From contig NZ_CP117884.1 in assembly GCF_028736235.1 (NCBI RefSeq), positions 2,484,253-2,548,252 on the forward strand: DNA of 64,000 bases, written 5' to 3'. A program made the translations under genes and the position numbers. Positions 42,130 through 54,838 of this stretch are shown here, piece by piece (position 1 is the stretch's first letter; each line of letters starts with the position of its first letter). Under the pieces are notes generated by a model. The model made no database searches, was not told the DNA's origin, and saw only the letters and a program-made list of their open reading frames with translations. Source of the stretch: Lacticaseibacillus pabuli. GTDB lineage: Bacteria; Bacillota; Bacilli; Lactobacillales; Lactobacillaceae.

Positions 42130-42980
42130 CGAGCATTCCAGAATTCATTGGCGCGCTTGCACGTTACGACTTCCTGCAGAGTGCGCTCATCACTTCAATT
42201 ATGGTTGGCGTCATGAGCGGAATTATCGGCAGTTTTATCATTCTGCGCGGTATGTCGCTCATGGGTGATGCCATCTCCCACGCGGTTTTACCTGGGGTGG
42301 CAGTGGCCTATATGTTGGGTATCAATATCCTCATCGGCGCATCTGTCTTCGGTATTCTCGCGGCACTACTCATCGGTTTTGTCTCGACACACAGTAAGCT
42401 GAAAAACGATACGTCGATTGGTATTGTCTTTAGTGCATTTTACGCGCTGGGCTTCATCCTAATTTCGCTAGCTGGCAGTTCGACCAACTTGCACCACATC
42501 CTGTTTGGTAACGTCCTTGCCGTGTCGAATTCAGACATGATTACCACCGTCATTGTGCTTTGCATCGCGGTACTATTCGTAGTCATTTTTTATAAGGAAC
42601 TGCTGATTAGTTCGTTTGACCCGACCTTCGCGCAGACGTACGGCCTGAACACCCGAGTGATGCATTATGCCCTGATGCTCGTTCTAACGCTCGTGACGGT
42701 CTCCGCTTTGCAGACCGTTGGGATTATCTTAGTGGTCGCAATGCTCATCACGCCGGCAGCCACGGCCTTCATGTGGACCAATCGCATGAGTGTCATGCTC
42801 GTGATGGCTGCCATTTTTGGGGTGATTGCTTCGACAGTTGGCTTATACCTCAGCTACGCACTCAACTGGGCGTCTGGCCCGGCCATCGTCATCGTCGCCG
42901 CTGCCATGTTCGTCGTGTCCTTCTTGTTCGCGCCGAAGCAAGGCTTACTCATCAAGGTCAGGAGGACCAACAATGCTTAA
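42126..42980 (+). CDS. Metal ABC importer permease (MntC/ZnuB family)
   Basis: 284 residues with about eight to nine membrane helices of the ABC-3 type (GIIGSFIILRGMSLMGDAISHAVLPG is the conserved region, residues about 33-58). It forms the membrane channel for Mn2+ or Zn2+ brought by the downstream binding protein. It overlaps the ATPase stop by four bases (ATGA) and the binding-protein start by 8 bases. Confidence 0.93.
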   Translation: MTSIPEFIGALARYDFLQSALITSIMVGVMSGIIGSFIILRGMSLMGDAISHAVLPGVAVAYMLGINILIGASVFGILAALLIGFVSTHSKLKNDTSIGIVFSAFYALGFILISLAGSSTNLHHILFGNVLAVSNSDMITTVIVLCIAVLFVVIFYKELLISSFDPTFAQTYGLNTRVMHYALMLVLTLVTVSALQTVGIILVVAMLITPAATAFMWTNRMSVMLVMAAIFGVIASTVGLYLSYALNWASGPAIVIVAAAMFVVSFLFAPKQGLLIKVRRTNNA

Positions 42981-43914
42981 ACGACTAAGTATCACCATTG
43001 CCGCTTTAGCTATCGTTATCGCCGGCGTTTTCGCCTTCACCAACCGCAACAATGACCAAGACCAGGCCGCAACTGACGGTAAGCTTCGCGTGGTGACCAC
43101 CAATTCCATTTTGGAAGACATGGTGCACCAGGTAGCGGGCGATAAAATTGAGCTGTACAGTATCGTCAAGCGCGGTGTGGATCCGCATGAATATGATCCA
43201 CAACCCAAGGACGTTGCGGCGACTACCAAGGCCGACCTGATATTCCACAACGGGCTTAATTTGGAAACAGGCGGCAGCGGCTGGTTCAAGAAACTCATCA
43301 AAACTAGCCATAAGAGCTGGGGCGATGACGTCGTTGCGGCTAGCGATGGCGTGAAGGCGATGCACCTGACGACCAACAAGGACGAGGAAGACCCGCACGC
43401 GTGGTTGAGCATTGCCAATGGGATTCAGTATGTTGAGACCATTACGGATGCCCTCGCCCGTAAGGATAAAAAGAATGCTTCGTATTACCGCCAGCGCAGT
43501 GCTGCGTACGTCGCGAAGCTCGGTGATTTGCATGAACAGGCCAAGCAGAAGTTCGCAGACGTCCCTGAGAAGGCACGCGTTCTCGTCACCAGTGAAGGGG
43601 CGTTTAAATACTTTGGCAAGGCATACGATGTGCAGCCAACCTACATTTGGGAGATTAACACCGAATCCCAAGGGACCCCAGAACAGATGAAACGGGTACT
43701 TGCTGCCATTGAAAGCAGTGATGTGAAGGCACTGTTCGTTGAAACGTCGGTCTCACCAAAATCGATGGAGAAGGTGGCAAAGGAAACCGGCCTACCCATT
43801 AAGTCCAAAATCTTCACGGACTCACTCGCACAATCTGGCAAGACTGGTGACACGTACTACACCATGATGAAATGGAATTTAGACAAGATTCACACTGGTA
43901 TGATTGGCCGGTAA
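42973..43914 (+). CDS. Metal-binding substrate protein of ABC importer (ZinT/PsaA/MntA family)
   Basis: 313 residues. The metal ligands of cluster A-I proteins are visible: His in VDPHEYDP, His in EDPHAWLS, Glu in NTESQG and Asp in FTDSLA. The His-His-Glu-Asp set is the one usually associated with manganese. The N-terminus has a hydrophobic helix (about 5-23) but no lipobox Cys, so the protein may stay anchored by an uncleaved helix rather than lipid. GGAGG stands 7 bases before ATG 42973. The operon ATPase-permease-binding protein ends in a terminator. Confidence 0.92.
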   Translation: MLKRLSITIAALAIVIAGVFAFTNRNNDQDQAATDGKLRVVTTNSILEDMVHQVAGDKIELYSIVKRGVDPHEYDPQPKDVAATTKADLIFHNGLNLETGGSGWFKKLIKTSHKSWGDDVVAASDGVKAMHLTTNKDEEDPHAWLSIANGIQYVETITDALARKDKKNASYYRQRSAAYVAKLGDLHEQAKQKFADVPEKARVLVTSEGAFKYFGKAYDVQPTYIWEINTESQGTPEQMKRVLAAIESSDVKALFVETSVSPKSMEKVAKETGLPIKSKIFTDSLAQSGKTGDTYYTMMKWNLDKIHTGMIGR

Positions 43915-43930
43915 ATTCAAGTGAGACAAT

Positions 43931-43967
43931 AATAGGCAGCCCGCGCATTTCGCGTAGGCTGCCTATT
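43931..43967. terminator. Bidirectional terminator between the metal importer and the antitoxin gene
   Basis: AATAGGCAGCC-CGCG / CGCG-AGGCTGCCTATT stem between convergent genes. Confidence 0.8.
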
Positions 43968-43992
43968 CGTTTATTTCGCAATTTCCTATCGT

Positions 43993-44202
43993 TTAAGGTT
44001 CATCCACTGGAACGAACTGACCTTGTTCCCGGACCATGACAGCCAGGGTTTGCAGTAGTGCATCATACTCCCGTTTGCTCATGAGAACAGCGTTGTTGGC
44101 CTTGTCAGGTTCTAATATCAGTACCGGTTTGTCATCGTCGTTCACTTTTGTCACCAATCGTGTCAAGTTCTTCCGTGTTTCCTCAATGCCAAGCACTAAC
44201 AT
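43993..44202 (-). CDS. Phd/YefM-family antitoxin, without adjacent toxin
   Basis: 69 residues. ARKNLTRLV-type N-terminus (here EETRKNLTRLVTKV), then PVLIL and NAVLMSKREYDALLQTL, the conserved Phd/YefM pattern. These proteins bind their operator DNA and neutralise a RelE/Doc-type toxin. No toxin gene follows; the terminator comes 26 bases later. It is therefore an orphan, perhaps acting as an anti-addiction or regulatory protein. GAGGAG precedes the ATG. Confidence 0.82.
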   Translation of the reverse strand: MLVLGIEETRKNLTRLVTKVNDDDKPVLILEPDKANNAVLMSKREYDALLQTLAVMVREQGQFVPVDEP

Positions 44203-44383
44203 CTATCGCATCTCCTCTCAAGTACAGCAACTGTCCTCTGTAACTGAATTCTAGGGGAGAGCGACGTTAACCGTCAACAGGTGCTAATGTGCAGTTTAAA
44301 ACGGGATGTGTGTTCACTCATTATATAGATCTTGTACATGTCATTGTGTTAGGTCGCCCGTGGTCAGCAAAAAAGAGGACAAC

Positions 44384-44411
44384 AAAAAAGCCAGACACAA
44401 GGTCTGACTTT
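44384..44411 (-). terminator. Terminator of the rRNA operon
   Basis: Minus strand AAGTCAGAC / GTCTGGCTT followed by six T residues, just after 5S rRNA. Confidence 0.8.
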
Positions 44412-44417
44412 ACTGTG

Positions 44418-44536
44418 AGCGTGGCAACTTCCTACCCTCGCAGGCAGTTTCCCACCAACTACTATCGGCGTAGAGAAGCTTAACTTCTGTGTTCGGCATG
44501 GGAACAGGTGTATCCTTCTCGCTATTGCCACCACAC
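44418..44536 (-). rRNA. rrf: 5S ribosomal RNA
   Basis: On the minus strand the sequence begins GTGTGGTGGCAATAGC and contains the conserved CCATGCCGAACACAGAAG. Ends are estimated from the typical length of 117-119. Confidence 0.95.
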
Positions 44537-44616
44537 TCTATTCAATTGAGAACTTTATGCTCTCAAAACTGGCTATCATTGTTTTAATACTTCGAACCGC
44601 ATATTTGCGACTGCTT

Positions 44617-49315
<4,699 letters not shown>

Positions 49316-49478
49316 TTAAGAGAGCTTTTTTACAAGCTCATTGATTTTTAAATAAAGCGAAATTGACTTCGCAAATGTGTTAATTGTTTTCAGCATATTT
49401 CAGCTGAATAACCTACCATTATTACGAAACTTTGTTCAGTTTTCAAAGGACTACTAATTGCCTTGCGACAACTTTTAT

Positions 49479-49603
49479 ATAATACAACGTGCTGGCTTAA
49501 TTGTCAAACACTTTTTTAATTGATTGCCGCTCAGCCGCGCGCTCAAGGCGTTTAGCTCAATTGACAACTTAGATATCTTACCAACCAGAACAGTCAGGGT
49601 CAA
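49479..49603 (-). promoter_or_regulatory. Tandem rRNA operon promoters P1 and P2
   Basis: On the minus strand P1 is TTGACC (49598-49603), 17 bases, TAAGAT (49575-49580). P2 is TTGACA (49502-49507), 17 bases, TATTAT (49479-49484). The leader between P2 and 16S is about 165 bases. Confidence 0.85.
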
Positions 49604-49637
49604 GCGCTTTTCACAATTAATTTGTCACGTGACACAA

Positions 49638-50495
49638 TTAATCACTTATAGTACGAACACTTTGGCGATAATCCCGCGGTGTACAGCCATTTTGCTTTTT
49701 AAATTGCATTGAGAAATAACTAGCAGTTTTATACCCACATCGTGTGCCAATCTCAGCAACCTCCAGATCAGACGCAGCTAGCAGCGTTTGTGCGTGCCGC
49801 ATTCGACAGCTTTGAACATACTCACTCGGTGTCTGACTGGCAAAAGTGGCAAAAAGTGCAAAGCAACTGCTACGACCAACGCCCCCGCGACGTGCAATTG
49901 TGCTAACCGACAGCTCTTTTGAATAGTTTTCTTCTATATATGAACGCATCTGAATAAACTGAAGCCGGTTTGAGCCAGAGCCAGCTCCTGACAATTGCAC
50001 ATGTTGCAGGCAACGTGCCGTCACAGCTAACGCCTCCATGTAGACTGTCAATGGATCAGCACCGCCAAATCGGTAATAGTTGCCCAGTCGACTCAATTGC
50101 TTCAACACCGCATCCTGCCAAGACTTCTGACTATCCAATAGAAGAAAGTCGTCCGCTACATCACTCAAACGCAATGCGAGTTGCGGCTCGGCACCGTTTA
50201 ACAACAGGTCAGGATTCAGTTGAATCGCCAGCAGCCTCCCATCGCTACCCGGCTCTGCCGTCAGCGAATGGACCCTGCCCGCATTAATCAGCACACCATG
50301 ATTACGTGTGAGACAAATAGCTTCTGTCCCAACCGTAACCTGCACCTCACCGCTGATGGGCGTCAGAAACTCCAACTCATTGTGCCAATGTCTCGGAACC
50401 TGGTACCCGTGCTTATACAATTCTAAGACGTGTATAGCTAAGGGATAACTGCCAAAGTCATATGCGACTGGGCGCTGATGAATCTCAAAAGTCAT
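49638..50495 (-). CDS. AraC-family transcriptional regulator
   Basis: 285 residues. An N-terminal cupin-like sensing domain (HWHNELEFLTPISGEVQVTVG, HGVLINAGRVHS) precedes two C-terminal helix-turn-helix motifs (LSVSTIARRGGVGRSSCFALF and VAEIGTRCGYKTASYFSMQFKKQNGCTP parts). Regulators of this type usually control carbohydrate genes in lactobacilli. The divergent HAD phosphatase gene is the nearest candidate target. AAAGGA precedes the ATG. The gene ends 35 bases before rRNA promoter P1. Confidence 0.9.
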   Translation of the reverse strand: MTFEIHQRPVAYDFGSYPLAIHVLELYKHGYQVPRHWHNELEFLTPISGEVQVTVGTEAICLTRNHGVLINAGRVHSLTAEPGSDGRLLAIQLNPDLLLNGAEPQLALRLSDVADDFLLLDSQKSWQDAVLKQLSRLGNYYRFGGADPLTVYMEALAVTARCLQHVQLSGAGSGSNRLQFIQMRSYIEENYSKELSVSTIARRGGVGRSSCFALFATFASQTPSEYVQSCRMRHAQTLLAASDLEVAEIGTRCGYKTASYFSMQFKKQNGCTPRDYRQSVRTISD

Positions 50496-50603
50496 GGTTT
50501 GTCCTTTCCTGGATTATTTTGATATACATACGGACGATACTGACATTATGTACCCACTCTACCATCTATACTGAGGTCAATTCAACGGAAAGGACGTCGC
50601 ATT

Positions 50604-51440
50604 ATGAATGACATTCGCCTAATCGCAACTGACCTAGATGACACGCTGCTCCATCACGATGGTACCGTGCCACGCCAATTTAGCCAGGTCGCCAGTGAGC
50701 TGGAGTATCTCGGCGTGCACATGGTGCTCGCCAGTGGTCGCTCCTTGCACACATTACAAGTGCAATTCCCTGAACTAGCCAAGTACGCGAGTTTTATCTG
50801 TGATAACGGCGCCGTCATTTACACGCATGGTCGCCTCGTTGCCATGAGTCAAATTGCACCTGCGATTTACCACCGAATGTTCGACGACATCCGCAAAGTC
50901 GGTGCCATTCCAATTATCTGCGGACCAGGCGCCACCTACATGGACCGACAGGACGTTAAACACCGTTCCGCACTGGCGCGCTTCTTCAATAAGATAAGTG
51001 CCACTGCTCATCCGAACGTCCTCGACGTTCCCGCTGACAAAATTAGCGCGTTCTTTCCCAATGGCATCACACCCGCTGGTCACGAACAGATTTGCAACGC
51101 CTATGCCGCAGACTATACCGTGACACCTTCTGACGATTCCTGGCTCGACATCACCAACCGCGGAGTGAACAAGGGTGCCGCGCTGCAACACCTCGGGGCA
51201 AGCCGTGGCGTCGAAGCCACCGAAATGGTCAGTTTTGGTAACACCGACAACGACCGCGAGATGCTGCAACTTACCAGATATAGTTACATTGTAGAAAACG
51301 CAACAAACGGTATGACCAAATACGCGCGTTTCCGTACCGCGTCTTGCGATGATGAGGGTGTTATGCAGGTCCTACAACAAATTCTGCAAAGCAAGCGGCG
51401 TGATCAAGCTGCACTCATCGGTTGGGCTAGTGGTCGCTAA
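50604..51440 (+). CDS. Cof-type HAD-superfamily phosphatase
   Basis: 278 residues. Motif I (ATDLDDTLLHHDG) supplies the nucleophile Asp, motif II is VLASGRS, and the C-terminal motif is SFGNTDNDREML in place of the common GDxxND, keeping the metal-binding Asp residues in shifted form. These enzymes dephosphorylate sugar phosphates, pyridoxal phosphate or flavin intermediates. GAAAGGACG precedes the ATG. It is divergent from the AraC-type regulator. Confidence 0.9.
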   Translation: MNDIRLIATDLDDTLLHHDGTVPRQFSQVASELEYLGVHMVLASGRSLHTLQVQFPELAKYASFICDNGAVIYTHGRLVAMSQIAPAIYHRMFDDIRKVGAIPIICGPGATYMDRQDVKHRSALARFFNKISATAHPNVLDVPADKISAFFPNGITPAGHEQICNAYAADYTVTPSDDSWLDITNRGVNKGAALQHLGASRGVEATEMVSFGNTDNDREMLQLTRYSYIVENATNGMTKYARFRTASCDDEGVMQVLQQILQSKRRDQAALIGWASGR

Positions 51441-51457
51441 CTAGAATTGAAGACAGC

Positions 51458-51503
51458 AAAAAAGAGATTGGGCTTCGACAAACGTCGAGACACAATCTCT
51501 TTT
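51458..51503. terminator. Bidirectional terminator between HAD gene and rpsR
   Basis: AAAGAGATTG / CAATCTCTTT with an inner TCGAC-GTCGA stem, flanked by A and T runs. Confidence 0.88.
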
Positions 51504-51549
51504 GTTAGGTATCAAGATGAACCATCCCAATGCCATTTTATTAGCTATA

Positions 51550-51795
51550 TTAGTCTTCAGCTACGAAAGGCAGAAGGCCCATGATGCGGCTGCGTTTGAT
51601 CGCAACCGTGAGCTTACGCTGGTTCTTAGCGGAAGTACCGGTAACACGACGAGGCAAGATCTTACCACGTTCTGAAATGAAACGTTCCAGAAGGTTGGTG
51701 TCCTTGTAGTCGATGTATTCAATGTGGTTTGCGGCAATGAAGTCTACCTTACGGCGACGACGGCCACCACGACGTTGTTGTGCCATCGAAATCAC
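51550..51795 (-). CDS. rpsR: Ribosomal protein S18
   Basis: 81 residues, full length ([38 protein letters not shown]). S18 pairs with S6 in the 30S platform. It ends the rpsF-ssb-rpsR operon; GGAGTGATTTCG precedes the ATG. Confidence 0.98.
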   Translation of the reverse strand: MISMAQQRRGGRRRRKVDFIAANHIEYIDYKDTNLLERFISERGKILPRRVTGTSAKNQRKLTVAIKRSRIMGLLPFVAED

Positions 51796-51812
51796 TCCTT
51801 CGTTCTAGATTT

Positions 51813-52400
51813 TTAGAATGGCAGATCGTCATCCGAGATATCGATCTGCTTACCATTGCTGGCAAACGGATCAGGATTGCTGAATGGGTCGTTGGCGTTC
51901 TGGTTGTTTGAACCATTACCGCCCTGCTGACCATTATTCGGCTTGTTCCCGGAACCACCAGCTGGGGCAGCTGGCTGAGATCCACCTTGAGGCTGGTTGT
52001 TCTGATAAGAACCACCATTGCCCTGGTTGTTGAAAGAACCACCATTGTTGCCTTCGCCACGTGGACGAGCTTCGGTCGTTGCCCGGCTTTCCAGCAGAGC
52101 AAAGTTATCGACCACCACTTCGGTCACGTAGACGCGCTGGCCCTGAGCATTATCGTAAGTCCGGCTTTGCAGACGGCCTTCGATACCTACCAAGGAACCT
52201 TTGCGTGTGAAGTTTGAGAAGTTTTCAGCGCTTTTGCGCCATACCACGCAGCTGATGAAGTCGGATTCGCGTTCGCCTTGCGCGTTCGTGAATTGACGGT
52301 CAACTGCCAGCGTGAACGTCGCCACCGCCGTGCCGCTCTGCGTGTAACGCAGCTCAACATCGCGAGTGAGACGACCAGTCAATGCAACTTGATTAATCAT
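51813..52400 (-). CDS. ssb: Single-stranded DNA-binding protein
   Basis: 195 residues. The OB-fold ([20 protein letters not shown]...[14 protein letters not shown]) fills the first 110 residues, a Gly/Asn/Gln-rich flexible linker the next 70, and the acidic tail ends DISDDDLPF, the site that recruits replication and repair partners. It is in its standard place between rpsF and rpsR. Confidence 0.98.
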   Translation of the reverse strand: MINQVALTGRLTRDVELRYTQSGTAVATFTLAVDRQFTNAQGERESDFISCVVWRKSAENFSNFTRKGSLVGIEGRLQSRTYDNAQGQRVYVTEVVVDNFALLESRATTEARPRGEGNNGGSFNNQGNGGSYQNNQPQGGSQPAAPAGGSGNKPNNGQQGGNGSNNQNANDPFSNPDPFASNGKQIDISDDDLPF

Positions 52401-52433
52401 TCCTTCGTCCCCCTTGCCGGGTGCTAGGCCCGG

Positions 52434-52730
52434 TTAGTCTTCGCGCTTGACAATCATGTGACGCAGCATGTCGGCGCTAATCTTACCAAGACGATCAAAT
52501 TCGTTGATTGCCTTGTCATCAGATGCAGTTACATTAACGATATGGTAAGTACCTTCAGAATACTTGCCAATCTGGTATGCAAACTTGCGCTTCTGCCAGT
52601 CCTTGGAATCGATGATGTTCGCACCGTTTTCCTTCAGAATGTTGTCAAATCGTTCAACAAGAGCAGTCTTGCCAGCCTCATCCATATCAGGACGGATGAT
52701 GTAGGTAATTTCGTATTTCGTTTCAGCCAT
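52434..52730 (-). CDS. rpsF: Ribosomal protein S6
   Basis: 98 residues ([37 protein letters not shown]). Start ATG 52730, 9 bases after AAGGAGG; the frame is open upstream but lacks a signal. First gene of rpsF-ssb-rpsR. Confidence 0.98.
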   Translation of the reverse strand: MAETKYEITYIIRPDMDEAGKTALVERFDNILKENGANIIDSKDWQKRKFAYQIGKYSEGTYHIVNVTASDDKAINEFDRLGKISADMLRHMIVKRED

Positions 52731-52759
52731 TTGACTATTCACCTCCTTATGGTCTTCTG

Positions 52760-52780
52760 GTCCCCGCACGTAGCGGAGAC
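52760..52780 (-). promoter_or_regulatory. Leader hairpin before rpsF, possible S6:S18 autoregulation site
   Basis: On the minus strand GTCTCCGC / GCGGGGAC closes a five-base loop (TACGT), about 30 bases before the ATG. The S6:S18 leader known in bacteria contains a CCG in a comparable hairpin; the match is suggestive only. Confidence 0.4.
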
Positions 52781-52874
52781 AAGGGGTAAGTACAATGCCA
52801 CTAGGGCTAGTTACTCACAGATTAAAAGAATAGCATAGTTCCGATGCCGCCGCAAGGAAAATCTATAGAAGCTA

Positions 52875-53783
52875 CTATTGCAAGGCCGCCACAAGTTCCG
52901 CGCAAGCATCGTGGCTCGCAATCGCCGACTCCGGACTCACGGGATTTGGTCCATCCTTGGCAACCGCATCAAGAAACGCACGGGTCAATGGGGCAAAGCC
53001 GCGCGTATCCAGGACCTTCTCCCAGTCAGGACGATGCTGCAAAGTACTCCCACCGCTGGTCTGGGTCTGCAACTGCATGAGGTCAATGCTCCGCTGACGA
53101 CTGCCCGCCGCTTGCACCGTGATTTCCTCGAGGTTCGCCGCCGCATCCATATTGGTGATCGCACTCACGCGGCACTCACCCGTATCGGCTGTGTAGTATG
53201 CCTGCTGGAGATTACCCGCGTGGTCGGCGCGCACGTGCACCGCCGTGGTCTGGGCATCCCCATCAGCCAGCCATAGTGCAGTGTCCAAGGGATGAATCAT
53301 CAGGTCCCACAAGGCAGCGACGGATTCTTGCTGGGCGTGAACGCGCATCTTCTCCGCGGTGATTTGCTGCTTGTCGGGTATGGCCTTCAGCGCGACGTTA
53401 AATGGGGCAAAGCGCCGGTTAAAGCCACAGGTGAGGAGCAAGTTCTTCTCCGCTGCTAGGCCATACAAATCACGTACCACCGCCGGATCCGTTGCAACTG
53501 GTTTGTCCACATACACGTGAATGCCTGCGTTCAACAGTGTCTGGATGATGGCTGGATGTGTTGCGGTCGGCGTGTGCACGAACACGGCTGCTGGGTGAAC
53601 CGCGATGAGTTCATCTAGTGTCTGGTGCAGGTGGGTGAAACCGTAACGTGATGCGAGCGCCTGCCCCTTCGTCTGGTTCCGGGTGGTCAGGTGCCACTCG
53701 TATTCATCCTGCATTGCCGCCATGGTTGGCAGGTATGCTTTCTGTGCGATGTTGCCTAGTCCAATAACCCCGATTCTTAACAT
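52875..53783 (-). CDS. Gfo/Idh/MocA-family oxidoreductase
   Basis: 302 residues. The N-terminal Rossmann fold (LRIGVIGLGNIAQKAYLP) binds NAD(P), VFVHTPTATH and VDKPVATDP are the typical family motifs, and the C-terminal alpha/beta domain has the IHPLDTALWL helix with the likely catalytic His. Substrate probably a sugar or inositol derivative. Start ATG 53783 with GGGAGA upstream. Confidence 0.92.
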   Translation of the reverse strand: MLRIGVIGLGNIAQKAYLPTMAAMQDEYEWHLTTRNQTKGQALASRYGFTHLHQTLDELIAVHPAAVFVHTPTATHPAIIQTLLNAGIHVYVDKPVATDPAVVRDLYGLAAEKNLLLTCGFNRRFAPFNVALKAIPDKQQITAEKMRVHAQQESVAALWDLMIHPLDTALWLADGDAQTTAVHVRADHAGNLQQAYYTADTGECRVSAITNMDAAANLEEITVQAAGSRQRSIDLMQLQTQTSGGSTLQHRPDWEKVLDTRGFAPLTRAFLDAVAKDGPNPVSPESAIASHDACAELVAALQ

Positions 53784-53881
53784 GCTCAATCTCCCTTGCG
53801 CCTCATTTGACAGCGCCCTCATATTTGATGCATTCATTCTAACACGTGGGGTGGTATCATTAGCCCAAGGAGCTGAATAAT

Positions 53882-54070
53882 GTGAATCAGAACAATTACA
53901 AACGTATCCTCACCATCGTCATCGCGGTCCTCGCGCTCATCCCCCTCTACCTCATCATTCGTAGCTTCCAGGCGAGTGTTGGGCAAGGGTTCCTGTCGAT
54001 TGCGCTACTCGCAGGCGTGATTATCGCGTATTACTTCCTTAGCAAACCAGATTGGCGCAACCGCCATTAA
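53882..54070 (+). CDS. Small membrane protein of unknown function
   Basis: 62 residues with two membrane helices (about 9-26 and 35-53) and short charged ends. Start GTG 53882 with AAGGAG 8 bases upstream; a terminator follows. No family recognised. Confidence 0.72.
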   Translation: MNQNNYKRILTIVIAVLALIPLYLIIRSFQASVGQGFLSIALLAGVIIAYYFLSKPDWRNRH

Positions 54071-54081
54071 ATTCGTTACAC

Positions 54082-54121
54082 AAAAATGGGTGTCCAGATT
54101 TTTATCTGGGCGCCCATTTTT
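54082..54121. terminator. Bidirectional terminator
   Basis: AAAAATGGG-G-CCAGAT / ATCTGG-C-CCCATTTTT stem between the small membrane protein gene and the oppositely oriented HxlR gene. Confidence 0.9.
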
Positions 54122-54139
54122 GTTTACCAAGGAATAACT

Positions 54140-54511
54140 TTAACCCGCGAGCACATCATCGCTATGGATCAGCTTGATGTCTTCGCCGCATTCGCGCCGT
54201 TCCTCAATGTTGTTTTCGCCCCAGGTGCACAGCAAGTTCAAGACCTTGTTCAGACTCTCACCGCGGTCGGTCAGGGAATATTCCACGCGAGGCGGAATCT
54301 GGTTGAAGACGTGGCGGTGCACGATGCCATCCGCTTCAAGTTCGCGCAGTTGCTGCGTGAGCATCTTCTGCGTAATCTGCGGAATGGCCCGGCGCAACTC
54401 ACTGCTACGCATGGTGTCATGGCGCAAGTGGCACAAGATAATGGCCTTCCACTTACCACCAATGACTTCCATCGTCGCCTCAACACCAATATTGTAGGTT
54501 TTCTCTGCCAT
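54140..54511 (-). CDS. HxlR-family transcriptional regulator
   Basis: 123 residues with the winged-helix signature (VIGGKWKAIILCHL, MRSSELRRAIPQITQKMLTQQLRELEADGIVHR). HxlR proteins often respond to aldehydes, quinones or disulfide stress and control an adjacent gene. It is divergent from an MFS exporter, its likely target. The operator-like repeats at 54536-54568 lie directly upstream. Confidence 0.92.
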   Translation of the reverse strand: MAEKTYNIGVEATMEVIGGKWKAIILCHLRHDTMRSSELRRAIPQITQKMLTQQLRELEADGIVHRHVFNQIPPRVEYSLTDRGESLNKVLNLLCTWGENNIEERRECGEDIKLIHSDDVLAG

Positions 54512-54535
54512 GTGGTCCTCCTTAAAATTCTATAG

Positions 54536-54568
54536 GCACTAAAAGGTGCGTATGGCACAAAATAGTGC
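54536..54568. promoter_or_regulatory. Two tandem HxlR operator candidates
   Basis: GCAC-N6-GTGC occurs twice (54536-54549 and 54555-54568), each followed by GTA, with centres 19 bases apart. Two phased palindromes next to a divergently read regulator are typical operators. Confidence 0.65.
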
Positions 54569-54631
54569 GTAATTGCCTTTAAGTTCCTAGCCAGTATAAT
54601 CAATTTTTGTAATCGAGGCAAGTGTGCAATA

Positions 54632-54780
54632 AGTGTGCGGAGGGGCGCGCTTAGAAGTTGAGGACTAACGCGCTTTAGGCATGGGCCAGCGGTCTTTGCT
54701 GGTCTATGTCTAAAGTGTGTTAGCCGCAGACTTCTGCACCCCGCAGCCGTTCTAGACAGCATGCTGAGGGGCGCACTTAA
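54632..54780 (-). repeat. Structured intergenic repeat family 2, copy A (inverted)
   Basis: On the minus strand it folds into one long irregular hairpin. The paired segments are AGAAGT/ACTTCT, CTAAC/GTTAG, CTTTAG/CTAAAG and the apical CCAGC-AAAGACC-GCTGG. The flanks carry the conserved linker TCTAGAACGGCTGCGGGG. It lies between the HxlR operators and the MFS gene. Confidence 0.88.
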
Positions 54781-54838
54781 CCCCCACCCACAATCACACC
54801 CACCTCGAAAAAATCCAAGTTAGACTAGGGAGGACATC

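Noticed and set aside
54271..54762. Open frame on the minus strand reading through copy A of repeat family 2, similar to a frame at 60340-60537
   Set aside because: The shared protein sequence comes only from the nucleotide repeat. The frame overlaps the hxlR gene in another register, has no ribosome binding site and the repeat differs by stem-compensating changes rather than synonymous ones.
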